DNA from: Rhizophagus clarus
Taxonomy: Eukaryota > Glomeromycota > Glomeromycetes > Glomerales > Glomeraceae
DNA length: 64,000 nt
Direction of reading: 5' to 3'
Assembly: GCA_015698045.1 (NCBI GenBank)
Contig: BLAL01000006.1
Location: forward strand, 992,001-1,056,000
The position numbers were made by a program, and so were the translations under genes. The notes under the pieces were generated by a model. The model saw only the letters and a program-made list of their open reading frames with translations, was not told the origin of the DNA and searched no databases. Below are positions 47,280-59,373 of the stretch, in pieces; position 1 is the stretch's first letter, and each line of letters opens with the position of its first letter.

Positions 47280-48554
47280 AATTTTTTTTAAATTTAATTT
47301 CCTTTTGGATTCATATAATGTTAAGTTGGTAGTAAAAAAATAGCAAAGTTAGTATTTAAAAAATACCAATCTATTAACATTAAAAAAATTGCCAATTAGG
47401 CAAAATCTACCACTTGCAGTAATTTTAAAATACATGAGTTGGTATTTAAAAAATAGCAATTTGTCTATATCAGCATGCCATAAGGTAGTAATAAAAAATT
47501 ATGAATCTATTTATTGGATAAAAAAGGAGATGGTGGTGAATAAAAAGGAGATGTAGTGAATAAAAGAAATGGTAGTGAATAAAAAAGGAGATGGTAGTAA
47601 ATAAAAAAGATTTGCAAAGGTGGTAAAATAAAATTACGAATTTATCTAGTAAATTAAAAAGGGATGGTAGTAAATAAAAAAAAATCGGCAAAAGTGGTAA
47701 TAAAAAATTCCGAATCTGTCTAGTGAATAAAAAGGTGATTATAGTGAATAAAAAAGATCTGCAAAATTGGTAATAAGAAATTATGAATCTGTCTAGTGAA
47801 TAAAAAAGATCTGCTGATTTTAAAATTATGAGGTGTGATAATATTTAATTAGCAGAAGGTGGTAATAAAAAATTACGAATCTGTCTAATGATTTAAAAAG
47901 AAATTGCTATTTTAGGTAAAAATTTACCACTTGTGGTAATTTTAAAATACGAGAGTTGGTAATATTTAATTAGCAGGAGGTAGTAATAAAAAAATATGAA
48001 TCTGTCTATATCGGCGCGCCATAGTTAACAATTGTTTAAAATCACATCATTTTACTAACATACTAACATGATATAAAAATAATATAATATATAACAAATA
48101 AAAAAAACCTGAAATACATATTGCCGAAGTGTTACATCCATTACAACTAATTGACAAATTTTTAGGATAATTATCTAACTAAAGAAATTAAATAATTTAA
48201 CTATAATTATCTAGAATAATTTTTTTTTTATTCCTTTATTATGAACGCCAAATACCATACTACTATATTAAGTAAGTCTTCAAGTCTCAACTTAGACGTA
48301 TAACATTTACATCTATACATATAAATCACTGTTTTTCAAGTGAAACCTATCTAAAATTATTCTAACTATCTTGCTTACATAATAAAAAAACTATATATAT
48401 ATATATATACATAATAACTGATCCATCGTCGCTAGAACTTTTCGCGACAAATTTTGACCTGTATAATTATTCTCCTCTGCCATTTTTCTTTTCTACTTGC
48501 ATCGAAACTTCATTTGAAAGCTTAACGTGCACGCTTCAATGATTTGCTCAAATT
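47280..48554. repeat. Degenerate minisatellite (GTAGTGAATAAAAAAGGAGATG, GAATCTGTCTA) and AT-rich DNA
   Basis: From 47463 to 48015 irregular units combine GGTAGTAATAAAAAATTA, 'TGAATCTGTCTA' and AGTGAATAAAAAAG. The block begins 'TATATCAGCATGCCATA' and ends 'TATATCGGCGCGCCATA', which are direct copies. 48016-48554 is AT-rich with nothing further seen. Confidence 0.5.
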
Positions 48555-49114
48555 TGACGTTTAAGATATTTACAGGATATCACTAATATTATGAATGAGG
48601 TATTAATAATCTGTTAATTGATTTTATTATTATGATTTTATAATATTAACTTTTTTATTTTATAGATTGGATCATATCTAATAGGCTTTTACGTTTACAT
48701 TTATGGAATATCTCAAAATCCAGACACAAAAAATTATATTTTGATTTTTTCTCAAGAATATCTTGGAGAATATTGTAAAAAATGTGGTTATGGTAATAAT
48801 AAAGGTTATAGTACGTGTAAAAAATGTCTAATGAATTATTTAAAAATAATTTTGATAAATGGACTAGCGGAAATGAGTTAATTGATAGTTTTATACAAAA
48901 GATGCAATTAAAAATAGATTATGGTGCTTTTGTATTTGAATGGATACCATATGATAAATTTATTGATATTAAAGAGACAAGAGTAGGTAAATTTGCTATG
49001 GCAATATGGAAAGATGGCCCATTATATTATGATAAAAGGAAACCAAATGAAAAGATTTTATTAAAATATCTAGTATGTGATTCTCAAAGTATTGGTAATG
49101 AATTTTTAAATAAG
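48555..49114 (+). pseudogene. Partial kinase units (hinge, zinc ribbon, N-lobe only)
   Basis: This is the remains of a Rhizophagus-type TKL kinase array. 48570-48599 reads 'LQDITNIMNE', the usual end of an N-lobe exon before an intron (48600-48665). The next exon begins with a hinge-like 'YGISQNPDTKNYILIF' but, instead of a C-lobe, passes into a new unit. That unit has zinc-ribbon Cys pairs ('YCKKCGYG..STCKKC'), 'NNFDKWTSGNELIDSFI', then 'FEWIPYDKFIDI' and 'AIWKDGPLYY'. The Gly-rich loop is ruined ('KETRVGKFAM'), while a plausible beta-3 Lys survives ('KILLKYL'). An extra base near 48845 shifts the frame. The exon ends 'EFLNK' at a donor (49115). No catalytic loop follows. Confidence 0.6.
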
Positions 49115-49183
49115 GTATGAAATTTTTTAAACTTTAGTTTGCTTTTTTGTAATCTTTAATAATATATTATATTTTATTAACAG

Positions 49184-50617
49184 ATTACATATTTATTGAA
49201 GAATTGTTATGCAAAATCCAAATACAGAAGATTATATTTTGATTTATAAAATTGGATATCACTGTGAAAACTGTGGAGAAAAATATAATAATAAGTTTGA
49301 AATAGATAGTAAAAGCTGTTTATCATGCCAAATAAATCATGAAAACAACAAAATTAATGATTTAATTCAAGTGATGAAATTAAATATTGATTATGACCCT
49401 AGTGAATTTAGTATAATATTTGAATGGATACCATATAGTCAATTTAATAATATTAAAGAAATAGGTAAAGGTGGTTTTTCTACAATATATTCAGCAATAT
49501 GGAGAGATGGCTTATTATATTATAGTAATCTTACAATATTTAAAGGTTGGAGCAGAAAACCAAATACACATAATTCTCAAAATTTTCTTGATGAGTTTAT
49601 AAATGAGGTATTGATTTCTTATTTCTTTTATAAAAATAATTAATGCATATTTCGTTTATTAATATAAATCATTTGATAGGTTAAAGCATATCCAAATCAA
49701 AAGATGGATAATATTCTTAAAATATATGGAATATCTCAAGATCTAAATACAAAAGATTATATTATGGTTTTTGAATATGCAGAAGGTGGAAATTTAATTA
49801 ATTATCTACACGAAAATTATGATAGTTTTGATTGGTTTAATGATTAAAAGCATTAACTAATATTATTGATGGTCTTAGTGAAATTCATCAAAATCAAAAG
49901 ATTCATCGAGATTTTCATGTAGGAAATATATTATTTATAAAAACAGTGAAGGATAATACAACTAATTATAATGCATGTATTTCTGATATGGGATTATGTA
50001 AAAAAATTGATGATATTGATAAAACAAGTATTTATGGAGTCATGCCTTATGTAGCACCTGAAGTATTAAGAGGAAAACCTTATACTCAAGCAGCAGATGT
50101 ATATAGTTTTGCTATGATTATGTATGTTATAGCAACTGGAAAACAACCTTTTTCCAATCATGTTCATGATAATTTGTTAGCATTAGATATATGTAATGGA
50201 ATTAGACCTGAAATAAATGAAAAAATTGCACCAAAATGTTATATTGATTTAATGAAAAAATGCTGGGATTTAAATCCGGATAATAGACCAAATTCTATTG
50301 AAATAAAAGAAGTGATTAAATTATTTTGTAATTCATTAGATCAAAAATCTTGGATAAAAGATTATGAAATTGAAAAGCAATTTAATGAGACACAAGAATA
50401 TAGAAAAAAAAATCTTTCATCAATTATAAATGGCCAATTAATTACTCATACACAAGCTGTATATTCATCTCGATTACTTAATCCTTACACAAAAAACCTT
50501 TATATTAATACCGTAGAAATTACTGATTTTACGAAGTGAGTTGCATTTTTTATATTATGTTATTTTTTATTTGTCTCATCTTTCATTCCTATTTTGCATT
50601 TTAGTTTAAGCATCTAA
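49184..50617 (+). pseudogene. TKL-like protein kinase, frameshifted, beta-3 Lys region deleted
   Basis: It would be a Ser/Thr or Tyr-kinase-like signalling protein. Exons: 49184-49607, 49680-50535, 50605-50617 (the last GTGAGT..TTAG intron gives a short tail; otherwise the frame stops at 50539). Parts: hinge-like start 'QNPNTEDYILI', zinc ribbon 'CENCGEKY..SCLSCQ', 'FEWIPYSQFNNIKEIGKGGF' with an intact Gly loop, catalytic loop 'IHRDFHVGNIL', DMG in place of DFG ('ISDMGLCK'), 'VAPEVL', and a C-lobe to 'CWDLNPDNRP'. The strand that should carry the ATP-binding Lys is replaced by 'RKPNTHNSQNF'. One base is missing near 49847 ('FND', then 'KALTNIIDGL'). The family resemblance to Rhizophagus kinases is recalled. 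It lies directly downstream of related partial units. Confidence 0.7.
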
Positions 50618-53600
50618 ATTATTATTATTATTCAATGGAAATTGGCTAACTCAGTATAAAGTAATGAATATAATGAATTTCTAATAAATGATATAAAACA
50701 TATCGGCTGATTTGGAAAATAGGTCCAGTTTAGAGCATATTTTGAAAGTATATTAATCGTTTGATTGGTTAAATTTTTTTATCTTAATAGTATCTATTTA
50801 TTACTTTGAAATTCGAGTATTCTTTATTTAACCAAATGAACTCAGAATAATTATTATAAAAAAAATTCTATTATATTTTTAAGATATATAAATTTTGTTT
50901 TAATTTATCTTTTTTATTAATGTTATTTTTGGTAAATTTATACGTATATCAATTTCTTGGTTAGTAGAAATACAATGTACTTGATATATTTACAGAATTT
51001 ATTTCCAAAAATAAAAATAATTCGGTTATTTTAAATTTATAAGATAATTTGCTAAGCATATTTTGTAATGATTTTTTATATTTAGTTATCAAGAATACAA
51101 AACGAGAAAATATATCACGATGTAAAAAATCCTGGGAACAGTAATAAATAAAAAGAAAACTGATTAAGAGTGTTGAATTGTCGCATATTTACTGAGTTAC
51201 TAAGTATATTTATAAAATGATTAATATTTATAAACTTTCTCATGGGTGTTTATCGATAAATAATTATGTACAATATTTTGAAAAGATCGTTACATCGATT
51301 TTTATTTAATACAATGTACAGTACATGCAGCGACTGCAGCGTGGCGTATATGTAACATAAAAATAAATTCTTTTTTTCTTTGAAATTTTAATTCACTTTT
51401 AAACATTGCAGATGCATTGCATCATTTGATACGAATTTGATTTACTATTATGTTACAGATATGATATTATTGTGGTTTATACCGAACAATTGTATTTTAT
51501 TTGATTTATTGGATTTGATTCTCTTAACCAAAATAATCTGCATTAGATTTTTATTGCAATTTTTGAAATAGCTTAGGAATTATATTGATTTTTTGTCATA
51601 CTAGAAGGGTAAATGAAAAATTAGGCTGTATATCGTCATTCTATTTTATTATTAGTCGCGATGAATTCAGAAAGTTTATACAAGTATATGTATACCTCAA
51701 ACATTAAAAAACATTGTAGATTACTTTAGTTACTTAAATTACCCTAAATCCCTAATTAGTCGAATTTCCATTTAAAATGTATGAATTTTATATATCGAAT
51801 TTTTTGTATTAGAAGAGTAACAAATGGATGATAATATGATGTTTACTTAAAAATATTTAAAATATCCTTGCTAAATTTTATTATCCAGTAGAAACACAAC
51901 ACATCTACAGTACATTTTCAAGCAACCACTATAATGAGAAAACTTTTTAAAAAAAATCCTTAAAATCCTTATAAACCAAATATGGTAATTTTTGATTAAT
52001 CTTTTGTAACTACGGCACCCCATAACCATCATCCCTATTATAGCAAATCATTATTATCCAATTCGGATATATAATTATTACGTATTACGAACAAACGAAC
52101 AATTAAAAAAAAATCCATATATCTATTGTGCAACGACAGGGCACTATCTGTTGACTTTTTTCAGGAATTATGAATAAAAGGAGAGAAGGGGGAAAGAGAA
52201 ACTATGACTGATCACGTCACACGAATCATATGGGGTGAATTTTACTGGGAAGGTGTGTCGTTGGAAGTACATCACAATATATTCATTATTATATCAATAT
52301 GTTCATTAATAGGAAAAAAAAGATACTTAAATTTATTATAAATTGTGTAACAATAAGAATTATAAATATAAACGACATACTGTGCTCTAGACTTTCATTA
52401 TCTAATTTGAATTTGTTTGATTTTGTGTATAATCGTCTTGCACAAATCATACGAATTTACAAAATGCCTAATAATAATAATAATAGTTAATAATAATAAT
52501 AATAATCAAGATAAGAGTATTGGTCTTAATGATAAGAAAAGAATTTTATTTTTACGCAATACCAATTTCCGTACCATTTGCTAATCAACGCATTAATAAA
52601 TTTGTATTTTAGATATTATGGATTTTATTAAGAAGTACATCATAGGATATTTTAAAATCACTCTTGGTCTAAATTAACTATATAGTTTATGTTGTCATAA
52701 CAAGTATGTATTAAAATGTAAAAAATCTCCATCTCACGCATAATTAGGTTTTTATTTTTCTTAGAATATTAAAACAGATTAAAACTATGAGCAAAGATAG
52801 ATCTATAAACAAAAATCGATGTAGCAATCTCCATATCTAACAAAAAAATTTGACAATAAATTCGATGCACTTACTAAGAAGTTTGGAGGAAAGCTCAATA
52901 TTAAAGGAGAGATCGAAATCCTTGATAATAAATAATTTTTAAGACCTTCAGATTTATTTTTTTTTTTAATAAAAAAATTATTTCATTTTTATTACTATTT
53001 TTTTTTTTTTAAACTTTGTAATCATGTAATGAAAAATTTCTATTCACATAATAGTTCGTCCATTATGGTTTATTAAAATGAGTGCCAAAGCAAACGAGCT
53101 TCATATGACGCTAGGCAACACATGTCATGTTCCTGTACACACTCCCCAATTACCCACCTGTAATTGTGATCACGAAATAATTTATGTAATTTTAGCACAT
53201 AAAAAAAATCAGTCATGTTTCTATTGTTGAATGATATGAAGACATATGATAATACCAGTTCTATGCTTCTGACTGTTTCATTTCTCTCACAAAATACCCA
53301 TTAATTTTCACTTAGCATAATTGTGTATGTTTCCAAAAAGTATACGATAAAAATATTCCCATATGATTTGTCACACCACCAAAACACAAGTATAATGTTA
53401 AAAATAATTACAATCTACAGAAATGTCATTTTTCATTTTTTTTCCTTCTCATTTTTAGAAACATAATATTTCCACAGACTGATTACTTCTACTGGTTACC
53501 TTTTCAGACAATATACTGCAAATTATAAGTCATATTTTTTATCAAAAGTAACAACTGCTTTTCGTTCCTCTTATTGGTTTCACATTGTTTGATCAAATCA

Positions 53601-54050
53601 TTGGAAATAACTCTTAAATACTTTGATTTACAGATTTAGTGAAATTCCTTTTCCAACAACAGATAAGTTTTGATCATATGGATATATAAGTGGACAATGA
53701 TTAAAATATATTCACAGAAAATCGCTCAATGATCCTTCTCATATTGCTTAGTCTGAGTCATAATACTGTATAACAAAACTTCTTCCTCACCATCTATATT
53801 ATGAATTCTTTTTCATAAATAAGCAAAATACTTGTATTAGTTATGTTGTCTCAAAAGAATACTGTGTTTTATATTGAGCAAGATAATATACAAAAAAGAC
53901 TTACTTAATGTAGATTCTAGTATTTCTGTTATTCACTCATCTTCTGTGTATATTAAAAAATTCCTCTTAAGTTTTTTATTTTTGTATGAGGGCAGCGAAA
54001 TTTTTTTTCTTTATATTCATTGGCGAAATTGTTGCAAGTCTCAACTCCGT
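50618..54050. other. AT-rich intergenic DNA
   Basis: No gene, RNA or strong repeat is supported over 3.4 kb. Small AAT microsatellite tracts lie near 52470-52505, and a T/A-rich tract near 52950-53010. Isolated open frames of 60-75 codons show no coding character. Confidence 0.5.
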
Positions 54051-54490
54051 TCCATGTCATTCAAAATCATTCAGGCTATCTTGAGAAAACTTAACCAATG
54101 ACTCTGTGAACATTGAATCTATTTTTTTAACAAATATTAATTTTTAATTATTTCTTTATAAAAATATTTAATCGATTTAAAACTTACATCATGAAATGCA
54201 GCTTTAGGATCCACGTGGTACACATGTGCAATTCCTTCTTCTGAAGTTGCTGGATATTTGATTGAAACTAAGGTGTGTCTAATATCGTTAATTAAAGTCT
54301 CTTGTGAATACAGCTACTTCAGATTCTTCATCATCTCCAGTATCCACTGCCTAAATAAGAAAAATTTTGTTATTATAAAAAAATCATAAATTTTTGGAAA
54401 ATCAATTTCATTCCACCCTTTTTTTTTTATTTTCTCAACTTACAAAAGGATCATATTCTAATTGTTCATCAAATTCTTCTTAAATCAATA
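54051..54490 (-). pseudogene. Remnant multi-exon gene of unknown type
   Basis: On the minus strand, 'EEFDEQLEYDPF' ends at a GTAAGT donor (about 54443). The next exon begins after CTTATTTAG (about 54353) with 'AVDTGDDEESEVAV'. After an apparent one-base shift it reads 'ETLINDIRHTLVSIKYP' and 'HVYHVDPKAAFHD', and ends at GTAAGT (about 54187). A further exon may follow near 54115. The splice sites and acidic-then-globular pattern suggest a real former gene. No family is recognised, no start is visible and the frame is broken. Confidence 0.4.
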
Positions 54491-55273
54491 ATATATTCAA
54501 GATAATGTAGACATATATTTATATATTTTAGGGCAGTGACTTACATTACGTAATCAGTTTAATACCCCACATGTAAGATTTTATATAACCAATTAAATTA
54601 TAGTATAAAGTCACATGATTAAATATAGATGTAACATAAGATTTTTTTTTAACCCCACACCTAAAAAATTAAATCTTGCCAAGCAAGATTTTGTAATTTC
54701 AACTAGATTATGCGTTATACTGTCGTCATCTTTAAATGAATAAAAACACCTAAAAAATTACGTAATAAATGTCATCGATCTTATTGTTAAAATAATAATA
54801 ACAGTAAGAAAAATTTAATTAAGAGAATGAAAAAAAAAATTTTCTCTGATCAACAAACTCATTATATAATTGTGATTCGCAGGTACGAATTGAAAAAATG
54901 ATCAAAAAAGTTTCAAGCGTATTATTCGCTATACTTATACATAATTGACCGTACCTATAAATAATTGACATACTTTACCTTTCAAATAATATTGTACCGT
55001 AATTTATTTATCTATTTATTTTATTTGGAAAGATTGAAATTGTAATACAAGTAAGAATATCGTACTGTAATTAAATACTATCACTGATTTCACTGCATGT
55101 TTTGATTAACATATGACCTGCTGCGGCCGATCTTCCCACATATATCAAAAATACACCTTTTTGTACAACTGTACAAGTATTACTAATTTCTAATTTTTCC
55201 TTCGTCATTTAAAAAATCTAATTCTAATTTTTTTTCAAGTTTATTACGCACTAGAAAATTTGAATCAAGAAAA
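54491..55273. other. AT-rich intergenic DNA upstream of an orphan gene
   Basis: 54655-54700 contains a palindrome around CTTGCCAAGCAAG. At about 55125-55260 the sequence resembles the first exon and intron of the paralogue at 57206, suggesting that the present gene lost an upstream exon. Confidence 0.45.
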
Positions 55274-56438
55274 ATGGAGACAATTGACCAGGTATTTTTT
55301 GAAAAATAGCTAATTAAATTTACCAATTATATAGAAAATTTGTTATTTTGCTAATAATACGTTACTATAGTAATAAATAATAAATTTATTTATTACTGTT
55401 TCGAAGTGATAGTTATAACTAACGAAAAATTTTATGTAGGAACCCAAGCCAGAAAAATCAAGTGACGGTCTATATTATGTGAATGAGATCTTTCGAGAAA
55501 TTGGTGACTCAAGACCGGAAAAAATATTTCATATTGCAAATAATGATGAATGTACTTGGTCGTTCGACGACATTAAATATAACGATATCAACGAAAAAAG
55601 AGAAGATCGTAAAGTTTATATTAAAGACACCAGTTTACAGTGGAATGGGAACAAAAACTACAACGAGCACGATGTTGATAACAATGTCGAGGAAGGTGGT
55701 AATGTTACAATGGTGTCACTTGATTGTTGCCAAAAGAGAATTCAGTCGTTGCAACAATTCATTGGGAGTCTACGTCGAATTGGTGTGTTAGCAGGCACTG
55801 TTTGGACGGAAGAAAAACCGATGACACCTTGTCATCTTGTTGACCCGGACGTTTATGATAGAGCAGGGATTCCGAAAACAATTCCCGAGAAGCAAGATGA
55901 ATCTCGGAATCCGAAAAATCCTCTCATGATAGTCGAAGTGATCGCAAACAAATTAGATCGTAGTCGCGTTGCAAAATCTCTTAAATGTGGTTCCCTAGGT
56001 GGAAGTCCTGCTACAGGTGATCTGGAATGTGTTAAAAGCTATGGGTTTGATCATATAATTATTGTCGGAAAGCGTTGTTTTGGGTTTCTTTTTCTGGATT
56101 GTTACGGTCGTGTGTTCGAATGGGAAGAAATGTGTGGTGATTTGTGGTTTCTTGGGGATGATTTGGACGAGAAGTCTCGGATTAGCAATGTCATATGGGG
56201 TTTAGAGTATGATGGGTCTATTACTGAATATGATGCTGAATGTAAAGACATTAAGAGTATGTCGAGATTTTTTTATTCATTCTCTTTATTTTTTATCTTG
56301 TTATCTTTATTTTTATAATTAGTCTCTTTTCTCCTAGATTCACCGAATGAACTAACTGACAAACCCGTCACTAAAATGATCGTTTCAAAGAAGAAAAAGA
56401 ATTCAAAAAAAAAGAACTCAAAAAATAAACACCGTTGA
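55274..56438 (+). CDS. Orphan three-exon gene with basic C-terminal tail
   Basis: The family is not recognised. Exons 55274-55291, 55440-56256 and 56338-56438 splice in phase (311 residues). There are no stops, and codon use is more GC-balanced than in the neighbourhood, so this looks like a maintained gene. The central part has 'YVNEIFREIGDSRPEKIFHI', an acidic stretch, then a conserved-looking C-terminal half ('DHIIIVGKRCFGFLFLDCYG', 'VFEWEEMCGDLWFLGDD', 'NVIWGLEYDGSITEYD'). The last exon is Lys-rich ('SKKKKNSKKKNSKNK') and could be a nuclear localisation signal. The start is the only ATG that splices in phase. A decayed paralogue follows at 57206-57760. Its layout suggests an older upstream exon here whose donor changed from GT to AT, so the first residues are less certain. 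Confidence 0.65.
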
Positions 56439-56942
56439 TTTCTATATCATGTTGTTATTGACATATTATTCACGTAAAGTAATAATTAGTGATCAATATA
56501 AATTCGTAATCTTAATAATTTTAATTTGTATTATTTTATGTTTTAGCATAGTATATAGTATATGAATATATACTACTTATTGTATTTTGCTTAATCAGCA
56601 GCGTGAATAATAATAAAGATTTGCTATATTTAAAAGAGAAATTTCCTACTTAAATGTCACAAATAAACCATAATATAACACTTCAATATTTTTAACGATA
56701 ATATTTTTTTTTTTAATTTTTATTTTTATATTAATACATAAATTTTTTCAATTTCGTATCGTCAAAAACTTGCAAGCGCACATAATGATAATCACATGAT
56801 CGGATGCTATCACAAATTTGATATATGATCTGGTCGATTATACATTTTTTCAGTCTATCTAGAATTGAACGGGGCTAATGTTCTTACCTGTCAGAACATT
56901 TGGAACGTTTAATTAGATATTAGCATATCGGCTAAACCATAA

Positions 56943-56973
<31 letters not shown>

Positions 56974-57205
56974 TCTTTTTTTTGCATCAGCATAAAATCA
57001 ACTGACATCAGTAGATGCAAAATGTGCTGACATTAATAGACAAGCAAAATTTGCTGGCATCAGTAGACGAGTAAAATGTGTTGACATCAGTAGACGAGCA
57101 AGGGATAAATAGTATGATATTTTTAATAGTATAATTCATTGATTCAAACTTACAATAATTGCAATTAAAACGGTCAAATCCGAGATAGAAGAGTCAGTCA
57201 CTCTA
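56439..57205. repeat. Intergenic DNA with AAT microsatellite and 27-bp tandem repeat
   Basis: 56946-56972 is an AAT run. At about 57000-57105 there are about four copies of a 27-bp unit ('ATCAGTAGACGAGTAAAATG' plus TGTTGAC). The remainder is AT-rich with nothing seen. Confidence 0.6.
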
Positions 57206-57760
57206 ATGGATAACGAATCGCTCCCAAGATGTATTCAAAAGTAAGTTTTGTAACTTTTGTTGTCTTTATAATGTACTACTACTAATTTCTGTTTTTTTTC
57301 AAGATTCTATGCCTGGTCATGGTTAGAAAAACTAAATAATGAAAAATGGACCAAACGATTGATCAGAGAATTCATAGAACCTTTTAGGTATTTTTTGAAA
57401 TAACCAATTAAACTTACCATAAATCACATAATAAAAATTTAAATGTAATAATATTTTGCAAATAATATACATTACTTTAGTAACAAAATAAAGAATTCAT
57501 CAAATTAAGTTGAATTTATTATTTATTATTCTTTACACCATTTCAGTATGGCTAAAAAAAAATTTTCACCTAGAATTCGATCCAAGATCCTATATATACT
57601 CCTTTTGGAGTTGAGGGGAAGTTAATAGAGCTTTCCTTCTGTCGACCAATCCCAATTATAACAGTATGGGATGCAGTTGCTATTCTCTGGACAATTTATA
57701 TTATGAGGATGGAATCTTTCGAGCAAATGGGGTTTGAAGACCAGAAAAACTACCTTTCAA
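57206..57760 (+). pseudogene. Decayed paralogue of the 55274-56438 gene
   Basis: ATG at 57206 starts a short exon ending at GTAAGT (57241). A second exon after TTTTCAAG reads 'FYAWSWLEKLNNEKWTKRLI' and ends before an intron beginning GTATTTTTTGAAATAACC. That intron is alignable with the first intron of the 55274 gene (GTATTTTTTGAAAAATAGC). Downstream, about 57700-57760 matches 'LYYVNEIFREIGDSRPEK' at the DNA level (LYYEDGIFRANG, then TGA, then RPEK). Homology stops where the fold-back element begins at 57762. The copy is truncated and broken. Confidence 0.6.
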
Positions 57761-57761
57761 G

Positions 57762-58035
57762 CCCTATAAAAAAAATGAATACTGAAAGATGCAATTATAA
57801 ACTGAAAGGCACGTTTTATAATACTTAGAGATACGGAATTGGACAATTTTTCGTATCCCATTATGTACGTTTTTACATAAAATGATACTGAGAAAACGTA
57901 TATACCGAGATACGGAAAATTGTCCAATTCCGTATCTCTCAATATTATAAAACGTATTTTCAATATCTTTCAGCATTAAATCATATTTCTCAGTATAAAT
58001 TCCGTATAAAAAACGCATCTATTTTTTTTATAGAG
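57762..58035. mobile_element. Fold-back element with long palindrome
   Basis: It starts CCCTATAAAAAAAATG and ends TTTTTTTATAGAG. Inside, about 57812-57860 ('ACGTTTTATAATACTTAGAG', then ATACGGAATTGGACAATTTT) is repeated inverted at about 57912-57957. The arms can pair over some 45 bases. The open frames on both strands here arise from the palindrome. It probably belongs to the CCCTATAAAAAA family, but no target duplication is visible. Confidence 0.65.
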
Positions 58036-58763
58036 TGGGGAACTATTCAAATCCCGATGATCAGAATCCTGTTATAATACAAACCCAAACCTCGTAATCC
58101 CAAACTTCATTATTCTGCCCGACACTCACTATCCCGACACCTATTTTAATTTATATTTGCATTTTTTTTATAGACATGATAGATAATTTTATAATATTTT
58201 GTAAAAATTAATATTTTTATTTGTATGTAATAATTTTCATAATCTTTCGTAAAAAGATTATTACGACAATTAATATTTTTTTTTTTTGAACAATTAAACT
58301 TTTTATCAATATGTAAACCGCATTGTAAAAATTAACGCATTATTATAACAATAATTTTTTTATTAGTCATTTATTAATTCTATTAGTATTTAGTACTTTC
58401 CAATTTTTTATCAATTATGTAATGATTATAAATACTTTCGGCAAAAACTAATGTTTTCATTGTGTATATATAGTTATATCATACTGTAATATATTTTAAT
58501 ATTTTTTTTTTTTTTTAATATTTGGTAATAAATGTCGGGATAATAAAGATTCGGATTTAGAATTTTCTGGATTATCTGCTATGATTTGTCAGGATTATGA
58601 ATGTCGGATTTGTATTATGATGGGATTATGACTGTCAGGATTTCGTAGTAGATCCTCTCTATTGTACTTCTAGTACACATTGAAATTTTCTATCCATTCT
58701 TAAAAAATTTAATAATATTCAATGGATCTCAGACAAAGAATTCTCTGGACTTAGACAGTGGAA
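58036..58763. other. AT-rich intergenic DNA
   Basis: Short repeated words such as AATCCCGA, ATCCCGACA and TGTCGGGAT or TGTCAGGAT lie near 58050-58140 and 58530-58650 in opposite orientation. They may be ends of a small decayed element. No gene is seen. Confidence 0.4.
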
Positions 58764-58966
58764 AGGAAACTATTGTAAAAAATTTTGCAAATTGGACCAG
58801 TGGGAATGACATAATTGATAATTTCATTCAAGAGAATCAATTAAAATATAGACATGGCGCAATATTTGAATGGATACCATATAGCGAGCTTATTGATAAT
58901 AAAAATATAAGAGATGGTTGTTTAATTATAGCAATATCATGGAAAGAAGGTTCATTACAAGGCATC
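58764..58966 (+). pseudogene. Kinase N-terminal stub cut by the MULE-like element
   Basis: This open stretch reads 'NFANWTSGNDIIDNFIQENQ', then 'GAIFEWIPYSELIDNKNI' and 'IAISWKEGSLQG'. It is homologous to the zinc-ribbon kinase N-lobe at 48850-49060 and 49390-49520, with the Gly loop degraded. Kinase sequence ends abruptly about 58966, just before the left end of the 58980-63852 element. No C-lobe is found on the far side. Confidence 0.6.
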
Positions 58967-59373
58967 AGTAAATTTTTTAGGGTGCGGATCCTTAGGGATT
59001 CCAAAAATTTCATAATTAATGAAGATTCCTAAGGAATCTCCCCCACCCACGAGGATTCCCTATTGAAAAATTGCCATAGAATCCTTAAGGTCCTTAAACT
59101 TACCATTAAGGAATCCTTAAGAATATTTTTTTAATATTCATTTTATCTATTATATTAATTTCGGCGTTGCTAAAACTCACCCCCTGTGAAAAATCACCTC
59201 CCATCCGGTTAATAATAACCTTATTTTGTTAAATTTATATAAAATGAAAATCCGGTTAATATTAACCTTATTAAAAATAATCATATATTATTTATTAATT
59301 ATTGTATATTAAGTTTATTACATTATTAGAAGAAAAATATTATAATATTTTTACACTATGATAAAGAATAAAA

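Noticed and set aside
57757..58018. Two minus-strand frames of 68 and 84 codons
   Set aside because: Both are produced by the long palindrome of the fold-back element, in overlapping frames.
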